Assembly: GCF_011008945.1 (NCBI RefSeq) | Contig: NZ_WYCT01000004.1 | Coordinates: 1-62,089, forward strand | Source of the DNA: Streptomyces harenosi | GTDB taxonomy: Bacteria > Actinomycetota > Actinomycetes > Streptomycetales > Streptomycetaceae | Direction: 5' to 3' | Length of the DNA stretch: 62,089 nt | Part shown: piece by piece, positions 51,317 through 60,700 of the stretch | Layout: every line of letters starts with the position of its first letter | Numbering within the stretch: position 1 is the stretch's first letter | Made by a program: the position numbers and the translations under genes | Notes under the pieces: generated by a model | Databases searched by the model: none | The model's input: only the letters and a program-made list of their open reading frames with translations | What the model was told of the DNA's origin: nothing

Positions 51317-52381
51317 TCAGCTTTCCGGCACGGCCGTCACCCACAGCATCGCGTTGTCCTCCGGAAGAGTGAGGGAGTCCGTCGCGAGCCCGGTGGCGAG
51401 ACGGACCGAGCCGTCCAGCGGATCGCCCTCGGCCACCACCCGCCGCGCGTGCGGCAGCCGTTCGGCCAGCTCCTCCTCCAGGGGCACGACGAGGGCGTCG
51501 CCCAGTTTCAGCAGGCCGCCGGTGACGGCGACCCGGGCCTCGCCCGCGCCCGGGCACACCGCGGCGGCGGAGCCGGCCATGTGCCGGGCCGCGGCGCGCA
51601 TCACGTCCGCCGCGACGGGATCGCCGTCCGCGCAGGCGGCGGCCACCTGGGGCGCGAAGGAGGCGAGGACGGCCGGGCGGTCGGGGCGCGGATACAGGGC
51701 GCCGGGCAGCCCGGAGACCGGCCCGAACTGTTCCTCGGCCCGGGCGAGCAGCCGGGCGGAGCCGCCGTCGCGCCCGTCGTGGGCGCGCAGTGCCGCCTCC
51801 AGCCCGGCCCGCCCGATCCAGGCGCCGCCGCCGCAGTCGCCGAGCAGGTGCCCCCAGCCGTCGGCGCGGCGCCAGCGGGTCAGGTCGGTGCCGACGGCGA
51901 TCAGTCCGGTGCCGGCGGCGACCACGGCACCGGGCCGCGCGCCCAGGGCGCCGACGTAGGCGGTGACGGCGTCGGCGGCGAGCGCGACGGTCCGGGCGCC
52001 CAGCTCACGGGCGAGGGCGGCGGGCAGCTCGTCGCGCAGTCCGTCACCGAGGGTGGCGAGACCGGCTGCCCCGACCACGACGGCGTGCGGGCGGCGCACG
52101 CCCGTCTCGGCCGCCAGCGCCCGGGCCATGGGCACGAGTTGCTCCATGAAGTGCCCGGGGTCGATCCCCCGCGCACCGGTGCGGACCGGTTCCCGCGACG
52201 TCCGCAGGCCCAGCACTCCGCGCCCGGCGGTCCCCGCGACGACCCGGAGACCGGAACCACCGGAGTCCACGGCGAGGAAGCCGCCCGCGTCCTCGGGGTC
52301 CGCGGCGGCCGCAGGCCTTCCCGCCGGGACCGCGCCGCCGGCCGGCCCCTCCCCGGCTCCCCGCCCGGTCACCGCCCGCAC
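51317..52381 (-). CDS. BadF/BadG-type kinase, N-acetylglucosamine kinase-like
   Basis: The roughly 354-residue protein belongs to the ASKHA fold: phosphate-1 motif FLAVDSGGSGLRVV, phosphate-2 motif VVAAGTGLIAVGTD, WGHLLGDCGGGAWIG and the adenosine motif VAVTGGLLKLGDALV. This set is typical of the BadF/BadG/NAGK group, which phosphorylates N-acetylglucosamine or other sugars. Start is uncertain between GTGs at 52381 and 52372. It lies 233 bp upstream of the CbiX-like gene on the same strand. A DasR-type site lies 3.5 kb away at the lactonase, so a joint aminosugar link is possible but unproved. Confidence 0.88.
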   Translation of the reverse strand: MRAVTGRGAGEGPAGGAVPAGRPAAAADPEDAGGFLAVDSGGSGLRVVAGTAGRGVLGLRTSREPVRTGARGIDPGHFMEQLVPMARALAAETGVRRPHAVVVGAAGLATLGDGLRDELPAALARELGARTVALAADAVTAYVGALGARPGAVVAAGTGLIAVGTDLTRWRRADGWGHLLGDCGGGAWIGRAGLEAALRAHDGRDGGSARLLARAEEQFGPVSGLPGALYPRPDRPAVLASFAPQVAAACADGDPVAADVMRAAARHMAGSAAAVCPGAGEARVAVTGGLLKLGDALVVPLEEELAERLPHARRVVAEGDPLDGSVRLATGLATDSLTLPEDNAMLWVTAVPES

Positions 52382-52775
52382 CGGTCCGCGGGCCGGTGCC
52401 GCGGCCTCGGTCCATCGCCGGGCGGCCGGGGCGGACCCGGAGGGACTGCCGGTTCCCGGCGGACACCGGCAGGACGGCCGGGCCGCCGGCGCGCACCGGG
52501 CGCGGCGGGGAGCGACGGCTCTACGGGGGGAGCGGCGGGCGCCGGGACCTCGGGCACGTAACGCACGGAACGAGAGGGCCCGCCCTCGCGATGGCTCCGG
52601 CGGAATGCGTGGATCACTGGACTCGACGCGCCCCTCTCACCCTCTCGCCCCCCGGCGGCCGCTGCCGGATCTGCTCGACACTCTGTCAGAAGATCATGAG
52701 GAAGAGTAGGGCCCGCCGGTGCGCCTTCTCCGGCCGGGGCTTCCCGCCCGGCGTACGCCAGTAGAGTGATCGCCC
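52382..52775. other. Intergenic region of 394 bp before the uracil-DNA glycosylase gene
   Basis: No supported gene. A TAGAGT at about 52762-52767, directly upstream of the GTG at 52776, could be a -10 box but is too close for a usual 5' leader; it would give a leaderless or short-leader transcript. Confidence 0.35.
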
Positions 52776-53453
52776 GTGGCACCACGACCCCTACATGAAC
52801 TCGTCGAACCCGGCTGGGCGAAGGCCCTGGAGCCCGTGGCCGAGCGCATCGCCCGCATGGGCGACTTCCTCCGCGCCGAACTCGCGGCAGGCCGTACCTA
52901 CCTGCCGGCCGGGCCGGACGTCCTGCGCGCCTTCCAGCAGCCCTTCGACGACGTCCGCGTCCTCATCGTCGGGCAGGACCCGTACCCGACGCCCGGGATG
53001 CCGATCGGCCTCAGCTTCGCCGTGGCCCCCGAGGTGCGCCGCCTGCCGGGCAGCCTCGTCAACATCTTCCAGGAGCTGCAGAGCGATCTCGGTGTGCCCC
53101 GCCCCTCCAACGGGGACCTCACCCCGTGGACGCGGCAGGGGGTGCTCCTGCTGAACAGGGCGCTGACGACGAGGCCGAACAGTCCCGGCTCGCACCGGGA
53201 CAAGGGGTGGGAAGAGGTCACCGAGCAGGCGATCCGCGCGCTCGCCGAGCGGGGCAAGCCCCTGGTCTCCATCCTGTGGGGACGGGACGCCCGCAATCTG
53301 CGCCCGCATCTCGACCGCTACCCGGTGATCGAGTCCGCCCACCCCTCGCCCCGCTCCGCCGACCGGGGATTCTTCGGTTCGCGCCCCTTCAGCCGGGCCA
53401 ACGACCACCTCGCCCGCCAGGGTGCCGCACCGGTGGACTGGCGCCTGCCCTGA
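52776..53453 (+). CDS. ung: Uracil-DNA glycosylase, family 1
   Basis: The 225-residue enzyme has the catalytic water-activating aspartate in [10 protein letters not shown], the uracil-binding LVNIFQEL and LLLNRALT segments, and the His in the closing [14 protein letters not shown] motif, all typical of family 1 Ung. It removes uracil from DNA in base excision repair. The GTG at 52776 gives [14 protein letters not shown], the usual actinobacterial N-terminus. It is convergent with the EamA gene. Confidence 0.96.
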   Translation: MAPRPLHELVEPGWAKALEPVAERIARMGDFLRAELAAGRTYLPAGPDVLRAFQQPFDDVRVLIVGQDPYPTPGMPIGLSFAVAPEVRRLPGSLVNIFQELQSDLGVPRPSNGDLTPWTRQGVLLLNRALTTRPNSPGSHRDKGWEEVTEQAIRALAERGKPLVSILWGRDARNLRPHLDRYPVIESAHPSPRSADRGFFGSRPFSRANDHLARQGAAPVDWRLP

Positions 53454-53526
53454 CGTCCCCGCCCGGCCGTCCCGTCCTTCCCCCGCCCCGTGTCCGGGCG
53501 TCCCTCGCACGGCCCCGGTGAGGGCG

Positions 53527-54558
53527 TCAGGGGGTCCTCGTGTCCCCGGCGGCCGGGCGGGCCGACGGCTCCCGGCCGCGCGCGCCAGGGTCCGGCCGCG
53601 GCTCCGGGACGGCGCGGCGGTCGGCGGGGTCCGGCTCCGCCTCCGGGCCCGCGGGGCGGTCCGGGGAGCGGCCGGTGACGATGAGGACCACCGCGCTCAC
53701 GATGATCGCCCCACCGAAGTAGACGTTGGCGCCGACGGTCTCGTCGCCCAGCACCACGCCCAGGATGACCGCGATCACCGGGTTGACGTAGGCGTACGTC
53801 GCCACGGTGTGGTTGGACAGGGTGCTGTTGGCGTACATGTACGCGGTGAACGCCACGATGGAACCCGCGAAGACCAGCCAGGCCAGGCCGGCCAGGGAGG
53901 CCGCGGAGACCTCGGCCGGGCGCAGCCGGGCGGGCTCGCCCCGCAGGACGCCCAGGAGCAGCAGCATGAGCCCCGCGGCGATCATCTGCGTGGCGGACAC
54001 CACCATCGGGTGGGAGGGCAGCGGGGCGCTGCGGGCGTACACCGATCCGGCGGCCCACAGCGCGGAGGCGATGACCACCACGACCACGGCCCCGGTGTCC
54101 GCGTCCCCGCCGGGCCCGCCGACCAGCACCCCGATGCCGACCGTGCCCAGCAGCAGCGCCGCGACGAGAGTCGCCGGTATCCGGGTGCGGGTGACGAGCG
54201 CGTTGATCAGCACCATCCACACCGGCACGGTGGCGACGACCAGTGCCGCCAGCCCGGAGTCCAGATGCTGCTCTCCGGCGCTGAGCAGCCCGTTCCCGCC
54301 GACCAGCATCAGACCCCCGATGACGATCGCGGACCGCAGGTGCGGCCAGGTCAGGCGCTGCGCACCGCGGGCGTGGCGCGGCCCCACGACGGCGAACATC
54401 AGCAGTCCGGCGAGCAGGAACCTGACGCCGGCCATGAGGAACGGCGGGATGGTCTCGACGGCCACGCTGATGCCGAAGTACGTGGAGCCCCAGACGATCC
54501 AGACGGTGACCAGGGCCGTCCAAGACAGCACACGCTCTTTCTTCATATGAGGAAGCAC
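53527..54558 (-). CDS. EamA/DMT-family exporter
   Basis: The roughly 343-residue protein has ten hydrophobic helices arranged as two EamA repeats (WIVWGSTYFGISVAVETIPP and, in the second half, IVAFTAYMYANSTL and YVNPVIAVILGVVLGDE). Such proteins export amino acids or metabolites. A hydrophilic Pro/Asp-rich tail of about 45 residues follows the last helix. GTG at 54558 has GAGGT upstream; ATG at 54546 is the alternative. It is divergent from an Lrp regulator, which is the usual partner of amino-acid exporters. Confidence 0.92.
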   Translation of the reverse strand: MLPHMKKERVLSWTALVTVWIVWGSTYFGISVAVETIPPFLMAGVRFLLAGLLMFAVVGPRHARGAQRLTWPHLRSAIVIGGLMLVGGNGLLSAGEQHLDSGLAALVVATVPVWMVLINALVTRTRIPATLVAALLLGTVGIGVLVGGPGGDADTGAVVVVVIASALWAAGSVYARSAPLPSHPMVVSATQMIAAGLMLLLLGVLRGEPARLRPAEVSAASLAGLAWLVFAGSIVAFTAYMYANSTLSNHTVATYAYVNPVIAVILGVVLGDETVGANVYFGGAIIVSAVVLIVTGRSPDRPAGPEAEPDPADRRAVPEPRPDPGARGREPSARPAAGDTRTP

Positions 54559-54739
54559 GGCTGTAAGACCTCATCTTTTTAGGCAAGATCCAATAATAGT
54601 TTCCGTATATTAGGTGTGGGAAAGTTCCTCCACAAGCCGTTCGGTGGACCGTGTGCGTAGTCCGTGCCTGCGCGCTCCCGTGCGCGTGAGCCGGGAACGG
54701 GCCCCGCCGACGGTCTGCGTAGTGGAGGAGCTGTCTTCG
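54559..54739. promoter_or_regulatory. AT-rich divergent control region between EamA exporter and Lrp regulator
   Basis: Bases about 54573-54622 are unusually AT-rich for this genome (TTTTTAGGC, CAATAATAG, CGTATATTAGG). TATATT near 54606 is a reasonable -10 for rightward reading. AT-rich, bendable DNA is what Lrp-type regulators favour. Confidence 0.5.
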
Positions 54740-55249
54740 ATGAGTCGCCGACTGGACGACACCGACCGGGCGCTGCTGCGGGCGCTGAGCACCGACGGGC
54801 GCCGTACCCTGCGGGCCCTGGCCAAGGACGTGGAACTGTCGGAGCCCGCCGTCCGGGAGCGGATCCAGCGTCTGGAGCGGGACGGGGTGATCACCGGCTA
54901 CCGGGCGGCGGTGGCGCCGGAAGCGGTGGACGCCGCCACCGCGGCCTTCATCGCCCTGCGCTTCGGTCCCGGCGAGGACGCCCGCAGCACGGTGGACGAG
55001 GCGCTGCGGCGCGAGCCCTGCGTCCTGGAAGCGCACCAGGTGGCCGGTGACGACTGCTACCTGATCAAGGTGCGGGTGTCGTCCACGGGCGAGCTGGCGG
55101 AGGTCCTGGACCGCATCCGTGCCATTCCGCCGATCCACGGCACCGGTACCACGATCGTGCTGCGCACGATCTTCGAGCGGCCCCTGCTGGCGGGCGGAGC
55201 GGAACGGGCGGGCGGGGACCAGCCGGCCCTCGGCGCGAACGCTGGCTGA
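54740..55249 (+). CDS. Lrp/AsnC-family transcriptional regulator (second)
   Basis: The 169-residue regulator has the standard helix-turn-helix (LDDTDRALLRALSTDGRRTL, then RALAKDVELSEPAVRERIQR and LERDGVITGY) and a RAM domain (AAFIALRFGPGED, EAHQVAGDDCYLIKVRVSS, IPPIHGTGTTIVL). ATG at 54740 follows GGAGGAG. A longer frame upstream lacks similarity. Its divergent EamA partner is the probable target, activated or repressed by an amino acid. Confidence 0.93.
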   Translation: MSRRLDDTDRALLRALSTDGRRTLRALAKDVELSEPAVRERIQRLERDGVITGYRAAVAPEAVDAATAAFIALRFGPGEDARSTVDEALRREPCVLEAHQVAGDDCYLIKVRVSSTGELAEVLDRIRAIPPIHGTGTTIVLRTIFERPLLAGGAERAGGDQPALGANAG

Positions 55250-55968
55250 CGTGAGGGGCCGCACAGCGTCGCCCACGGCCGGGCGGTCGGTTCGGAAACC
55301 GTCGGCGCCGCTGCCCGGCGGGTGCGTCCAGTAGTCCAGTAGTTGGCCGCCCGCGTGCGACCGCGGGCCACGGTCATGACCTCGGCGCGGTCGGCGCCTC
55401 CGCCCCGGACGCCCACGCCGCCCCGGCCGGCACCGTCGCGAGCGGTGGGCTCGCCGGCGGGCGCGGCAGGCGCGCGGTGAGGGCGGTGGCACCGGCCGGA
55501 TGTGACGGTTCCGACCCGATCGGATCCGGACGTGTCGCCGCCGCCTGGCCGTGGCCGGATCCGTCCGTCCGGTCAGGCGTCTTCCCTCACCCCGGCCCCC
55601 CTGGCCCCGCCGTGCCGGAACGACGCGTAACAGTCTCCCCCACAGGTGTTCCCCCGGCTCCCTCATTCGCTGCGGAAATCATCCGTTCAAGCCGCTCATC
55701 CGAAAGCGCGAAACGCCGGGATCGACGGTTTTCCGCCGAAGCGGCAGATGTCTCTTTCTCTTTCGGGGACGGCTCTTGTAGGTTCGAACGCACGGGTCCT
55801 CGAAGCACTCCGCATGACTCGACTCATCGGGCGCTGCTCACGCGCCGGCTCGATGGCATATCGATCCGCGCCATCGCGCCCTTCCCGCCGGGAAAACGGT
55901 CGGCGAGGGATTCGGTCACTCGCGAAAAGGCGAGGAAATAATCTCCATCTGGTCTCTGGGGGACCACC
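55250..55968. other. 719-bp non-coding stretch upstream of the polyketide locus
   Basis: No credible gene on either strand. The first 300 bp are very GC-rich, the rest noticeably less so (for example around 55720-55760, CTCTTTCTCTTTCGGGG). Two overlapping CCAGTAGT direct repeats occur near 55328-55343. This is the likely promoter region of the downstream locus; GGGGGA before the 55969 ATG is its ribosome binding site. Confidence 0.45.
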
Positions 55969-56397
55969 ATGACGAGTTCGGACGGCGCGGGCGAACGTCC
56001 CGCAACCACTCTCCCCGGATACCGGACCGCGCGGGACGTGGCGGGCGAAGACGCAGTCCAGAGGTTCGTCGACGCGCTCGGCCCGGTCGGGGGCTACGTG
56101 GCCGACCTGGTGATCGAAGTGGTCTTCGGGAAACTGCACGGCCGGCCGTCCCTGAGCCATGCGGAGCGGGAAATCATCACACTCGCCGTCCTCGCCGCGC
56201 TCGGCGGCACCGAAGAACAACTGACCATGCATCTGAGTATCTCCCATCGCTTGGGAATCAGCCCTGCCAAGGTCATTGAAGTGTTCGCGCACACCGGTGC
56301 CTATGCGGGATTTCCGCGCGCGTTGAACGCGGTCGAGACGGCGAAACGATTCTACGGGGACCTGGGCGTGCTGCCGCTGGAACAGCAGCAGCACTAG
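55969..56397 (+). CDS. Carboxymuconolactone decarboxylase (CMD) family protein
   Basis: The 142-residue protein has the CMD/AhpD helical fold: FGKLHGRPSLSHAEREIITL, AVLAALGGTEEQLTMHLSI and LGISPAKVIEVFAHTGAYAGFPRALNAVETA. The CxxC of AhpD-type peroxidases is absent (the helix reads EEQLTMH), so it belongs to the gamma-CMD-like branch, often involved in polyketide or aromatic tailoring. It is the first gene of the downstream set (41 bp before the acyltransferase gene), and probably acts on its product. Confidence 0.9.
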   Translation: MTSSDGAGERPATTLPGYRTARDVAGEDAVQRFVDALGPVGGYVADLVIEVVFGKLHGRPSLSHAEREIITLAVLAALGGTEEQLTMHLSISHRLGISPAKVIEVFAHTGAYAGFPRALNAVETAKRFYGDLGVLPLEQQQH

Positions 56398-56438
56398 TCA
56401 GACAGATTTCTTCTGCCCCACCACCGAAGGGCACCACC

Positions 56439-57743
56439 ATGTCGGTACGCACCGTGATTCTCTTCCCCGGACAAGGCGCCTACCTGCCGGGAGTTCTCGC
56501 CGAGCGGGTCAAGCACGTCCCCAAGGCGGCCCAGACGCTGGAGGCGATCGACGAGGTGGTGACCGCGCACGGCCACCGGCCGGTCGGCCCCCTGCTCCTG
56601 GAGCGGGACGCGCCCTCTCTCCAGGACCTCCTGGCGGACGACGGCGACCGGCTGGACCTGGCGATCTACGCCACCAACGCGGTGGCGGCCGAACTGCTGG
56701 CCGGGGTCGGGGTGCGGGGTGACGTGCTGATGGGGCACAGCTTCGGCGAGTTCGCCGCGCTGTCCGCCGCGGGAGCGGTGTCCCCCGCCGATGTGGCGCG
56801 CATGGCATGCGCCCGGATCGAGGCGTTCCACCGGGCGGCGCCCCCGGCGGGCGGCCTGGTGGCGCTCGACCTCCCCGCGTGGCGGGCCGGCCATCTCGTA
56901 GGCGTCCTCGACGAGCCGGGGCTGCGGGCGGCGATCGACAACGGGCCGGACCAGACGGTCGTCTCCGGTCCGCTGGAGGCACTGGAGAAGGTCGAGAAGA
57001 CCGCGGCGGACCTGGGGGTCCGGGCCACTCGGCTGCGCGCCGGGTACGCCTTCCACAATCCTCTGCTGAGCGACGCGGCGGACCTGTTCCGCGAGGCCGT
57101 GGCGGACGTGCCCGTCGGGGCTCCCCGCGCGGCCGTCTTCTCCCCGGGGCTGGGGCGGTACGTGTCCAGCGCCGAGGACGCCCGTGAGGTCGTCGAGCGG
57201 AACATGACCGCGCCGGTGCCCTTCTACGACGCGCTGCTCACCCTGTTCCGGCAGGGCGCGCGCGTGTTCCTCGAGGCGGGCGCGCGCCAGGCGCTCACCG
57301 GCATCGTGCGCTCCTGCCTCCCCTCCGCCGCGATCGCGGTCCCGCTCCTGCCCAGCCGCGGGGATCTGGACGCGGTCATCGGCTCCCTGCGGGAAGCAGG
57401 AGTCGGCGCCCGGGTGGAGCCGGACGGCCGCCGCCTACCGGAGGGGACGGCGCACGGGCCGGCCGAACCCGCCCCCACGGCCGGTGACGCCGAACCCGGC
57501 GATCGTTCCCGGCTGCTGGCCGAACTGGCCGCGCTGTACGCCGAGGACCTCGGTTTCCCGGTCGAGATGCTGACGGCGGACATCGACCTGGAGGCGGACC
57601 TGGGCGTGGACTCGGCGAAACAGACGGCGCTGCTGGAAAGGGTCCGGCGGCAGTACGGCCTGCCCGCCCTGCCGGGCAGGCGCCGCACGGAGGCCACCAC
57701 CTTGGAGAGCATCGCCGAACTGGTGGAGGAACTGCGCGCATGA
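56439..57743 (+). CDS. Acyltransferase fused to a C-terminal acyl carrier protein
   Basis: The 434-residue protein opens with an AT domain (VILFPGQGAY; nucleophile Ser in GHSFGEFAA; conserved GYAFHNPLL region with AFH of the malonyl-CoA type; LEAGARQALTGIV). After a Pro/Asp linker, residues about 355-434 form an ACP with the pantetheine serine in DLEADLGVDSAKQTALLE. It would load a malonyl unit and hold it on its own carrier. The order AT-ACP on a separate protein differs from the usual cis-AT module. Its stop overlaps the next ATG by 4 bp. Confidence 0.9.
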   Translation: MSVRTVILFPGQGAYLPGVLAERVKHVPKAAQTLEAIDEVVTAHGHRPVGPLLLERDAPSLQDLLADDGDRLDLAIYATNAVAAELLAGVGVRGDVLMGHSFGEFAALSAAGAVSPADVARMACARIEAFHRAAPPAGGLVALDLPAWRAGHLVGVLDEPGLRAAIDNGPDQTVVSGPLEALEKVEKTAADLGVRATRLRAGYAFHNPLLSDAADLFREAVADVPVGAPRAAVFSPGLGRYVSSAEDAREVVERNMTAPVPFYDALLTLFRQGARVFLEAGARQALTGIVRSCLPSAAIAVPLLPSRGDLDAVIGSLREAGVGARVEPDGRRLPEGTAHGPAEPAPTAGDAEPGDRSRLLAELAALYAEDLGFPVEMLTADIDLEADLGVDSAKQTALLERVRRQYGLPALPGRRRTEATTLESIAELVEELRA

Positions 57744-60700
57744 CGACGCCCGACGAAACCGAGGAACTCATCGCCGTGGTGGGCACCGGACTCGCGGTGC
57801 CCGGCGCCTGCGGCCCCGCGGGAATGTGGCGGATGCTCAACGGGACACGCGACGCCTTCAGCGAACCGGGCGACCGCTTCCGCCTGGCGCACTTCTGGTC
57901 CGCCGACCCCGGCGAGGACGACAGGACCTACGCCCGCCGCGCCGGTTACCTGCACGGATTCCGCCCCCACCCGGACCTGGAGAAGGAAGAGGAGTCGACG
58001 GGAGCCGGCCGCGACGACGCGGCGCGGTGGCTGCGGCACGCGCTGTTCCAGGCACGCGAGCACGTCCGTACCGGCCCGGACCGCCGGTGCGCCGCGTACA
58101 TCGGTGCCTGGCCGGGCGGCAGCCAGAGTCTCGTCGAGTCGGTGCTCGTGGACGCCGTCAGCCGCCCCCTGCCGGACGCGCGGGAGGCCGCGCGGGTCCG
58201 GCAGGCCCTGTTCGGGCACTACCGGCACGCCCTGCCGCCGGATCGGGCGGCCACCCCCGACACCGTGGTGCGGGAGGTGTTCTCGCGGCTGCCCGAGCCG
58301 GTGACCGAGTCGTGTGTCGTGGACACCGCGTGCGCGTCCTCGCTCTACGCGGTCGACCTCGGGGTCAAGGCACTCCTCGCCGGTGAGTGCGAGATCGCCT
58401 ACTGCGGCGGTGTCACCGTGGTCGATCCCACCATGGCGGTGATGTTCGCGAAGCTGCACGGGCTGTCGCCGCGCGGCCGGGTGCGCGCCTTCACCGAGGC
58501 AGCCGACGGCACCCTGTTCAGCGACGGCGCGGGCGTCGTCGCGCTGAAGACCCTGCGGCAGGCGACCTGGGACGGGGACACCGTGCACGGCTTGCTGCTG
58601 GGCTTCGGAGGGGCGGCGGACGGCCGTGGCAAGTCGATCTCCGCACCCAATCCGGACGGGCAGCGCCGTGCGATCGAGCGTGCCCGGTCGGTCAGCTCCG
58701 TGACGCCCGACCAGATCGACTGGGTGGTCGCCCACGGCACGGGCACTCCCGCCGGCGACCGCGTGGAGTCGCAGGTCCTGTCCGCTCTCGGCCCGCCCTC
58801 GGGCCAGCTCTGCACCAGCAACAAAACCGTCTTCGGCCACACCGGCTGGACCGCCGGGGTGGTCTCCCTCATCCACGCGCTGCTCGGGCTGCGCCACGGC
58901 TGGGTCCCGGCCCAGTTCGGCGTGCGGGAGGCCGCGGAAACACCGGCCGGAGGGCTGCGCGTCCCGGGGGGACCCGTCCGGTTCCGTCCCCGCGGCAACG
59001 GCCGCCGCACCGTCGGGGTGTCGGCGTTCGGCTTCGGCGGCACCAACGCCCACCTGCTGGTGACGGACCGTCCCGAGGGCCCCGGACTGCGCTCCGCACC
59101 GCCGCGCACGACCGACGACGACCTGGTCCTGGTGGCCTGGTCGGCCCATCTGCCGGGGGCACCCTCCGGCGACGCCCTGCGGAACTGGCTGCGCGGCTCG
59201 GGGGCCGCCCCCGCGGCGGCATTCCCGCGGCCCTATCCCGCGCCGCCCCCGGCGCAGGCGAGGCTGTCCGCCCGTACCCTGCGCGTCGTCGACCCCGGAC
59301 AGCTCATGGCGCTCCAGGCCGCCGCACGTTTCGCCGACGAGCACGGGGAACTCTGGGACGGCCTGCGCGAGACGACCGGAGTGCTGGCCGCGCACACCGG
59401 CATGCCCCGGGGACTGGTCGGCACCACCTTGCGCTGCTACGCCCGGGACACGGCCGCGCTCCTGGACGAGCACACCGGCGAGCCCGGTTTCGCCGAAGCC
59501 GCCCGGATCATGGAGGAGGAGCGCCTCCGCTTCCCGGCGTGCACGGAGGACTCCCAAGCGGGTGTCCTGCCCAACGTCATCGCCTCGCGGATCGCGGCCC
59601 GTTACGACCTGCACGGTCCCACCCTGGCCGTGGACGCCGGAGTGGACGGCACACTCGCGGCGCTGCGCGCGGCCCGGCGCTACCTGGAGACGGGCGAGCT
59701 GGACCTCGCGCTGGTCCTGGCCGTCAACGGCAACGCCACCGCCGTCAACGCGGCACTGGCGCGAACCGGGACCGTGCCCCTCGCCGAGGGCGCCTTCCTC
59801 CTCGCGGTGACCACCGGCCGCCTGGCCGGGCACCACGGGTGGCGGGCCCGGGCGCGCCTGTCCTTCACCCGGGCCGAGGCCGACGACGGCACGGCACCCG
59901 CGTGGACCGCGCCCGCCCGCAGCTACCTCGCCGCCGACCACGCGGTCGCCCTGTTGCGCGCCGTGGAGTCGGGGACGGCGGCCCGGCTGCCCGGCCGCCA
60001 CCACGGCACGGTGCTGACCGTCGAGCCCGCCCGCGCCGCGCACACCCCCGTATCCCGCCCGAGCCCGTCCCGCCTGACGACCCGGTACGCACGGGAGTTC
60101 GTCCTCGCACCGGACCCGCCGCCCCGTGACCCGGCCGCCGGCCCGTCGCTGCCCGCGCGGGGCCTGGTGCTCGTCGAGTCCGCCGGAACCGCCGACCGGA
60201 TCCGGGCCGACGCGGACGCGAGCGGGTCCACGCTGCTGATCCTGCCGCCCGGCGGCGACGGACGGGTCCCCGAGCGGGACCGGGAGGCGCTCCTGGCCGC
60301 CGCGGACCGTGCCGCTCCGTCCCTCACCGTGGTCTGCGGCCTCTCCGGGCTGCCCCTGCACCGCGCCCTCGCCCTGCACGAGGCCACCTTCCTGGCCGTG
60401 CGGCGCCTGTGGCCGCGGTGGGGCCCGGACAGTTCGCTGGCCGTCCTGCTCGGTGACGCGGCGGCGACGGCCCCGCCCGCACCGGCCGCCGCCCTCTTCG
60501 AGGGACTGGTCAAGAGCCTGCGCTGGGAGCGTCCCGAGCGGGCCGCGGTCACCTTCGTCACGGACGAGGCCGTGGACGGCACCCTGCTGGCCCGGGCGGC
60601 CGCGGAGCGCGCCGCCCGGCCCGTCCCCCCGCCGGTGGTCCGCCGCCTGTGCGGCGAACGCCGCACCGAGATACTCCACCCCGCACCCCTGCCGGCCGCG

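Noticed and set aside
55477..55941. A 154-residue plus-strand protein upstream of the CMD gene
   Set aside because: No ribosome binding site or domain; codon choice does not follow the strong third-position GC pattern of real genes here.
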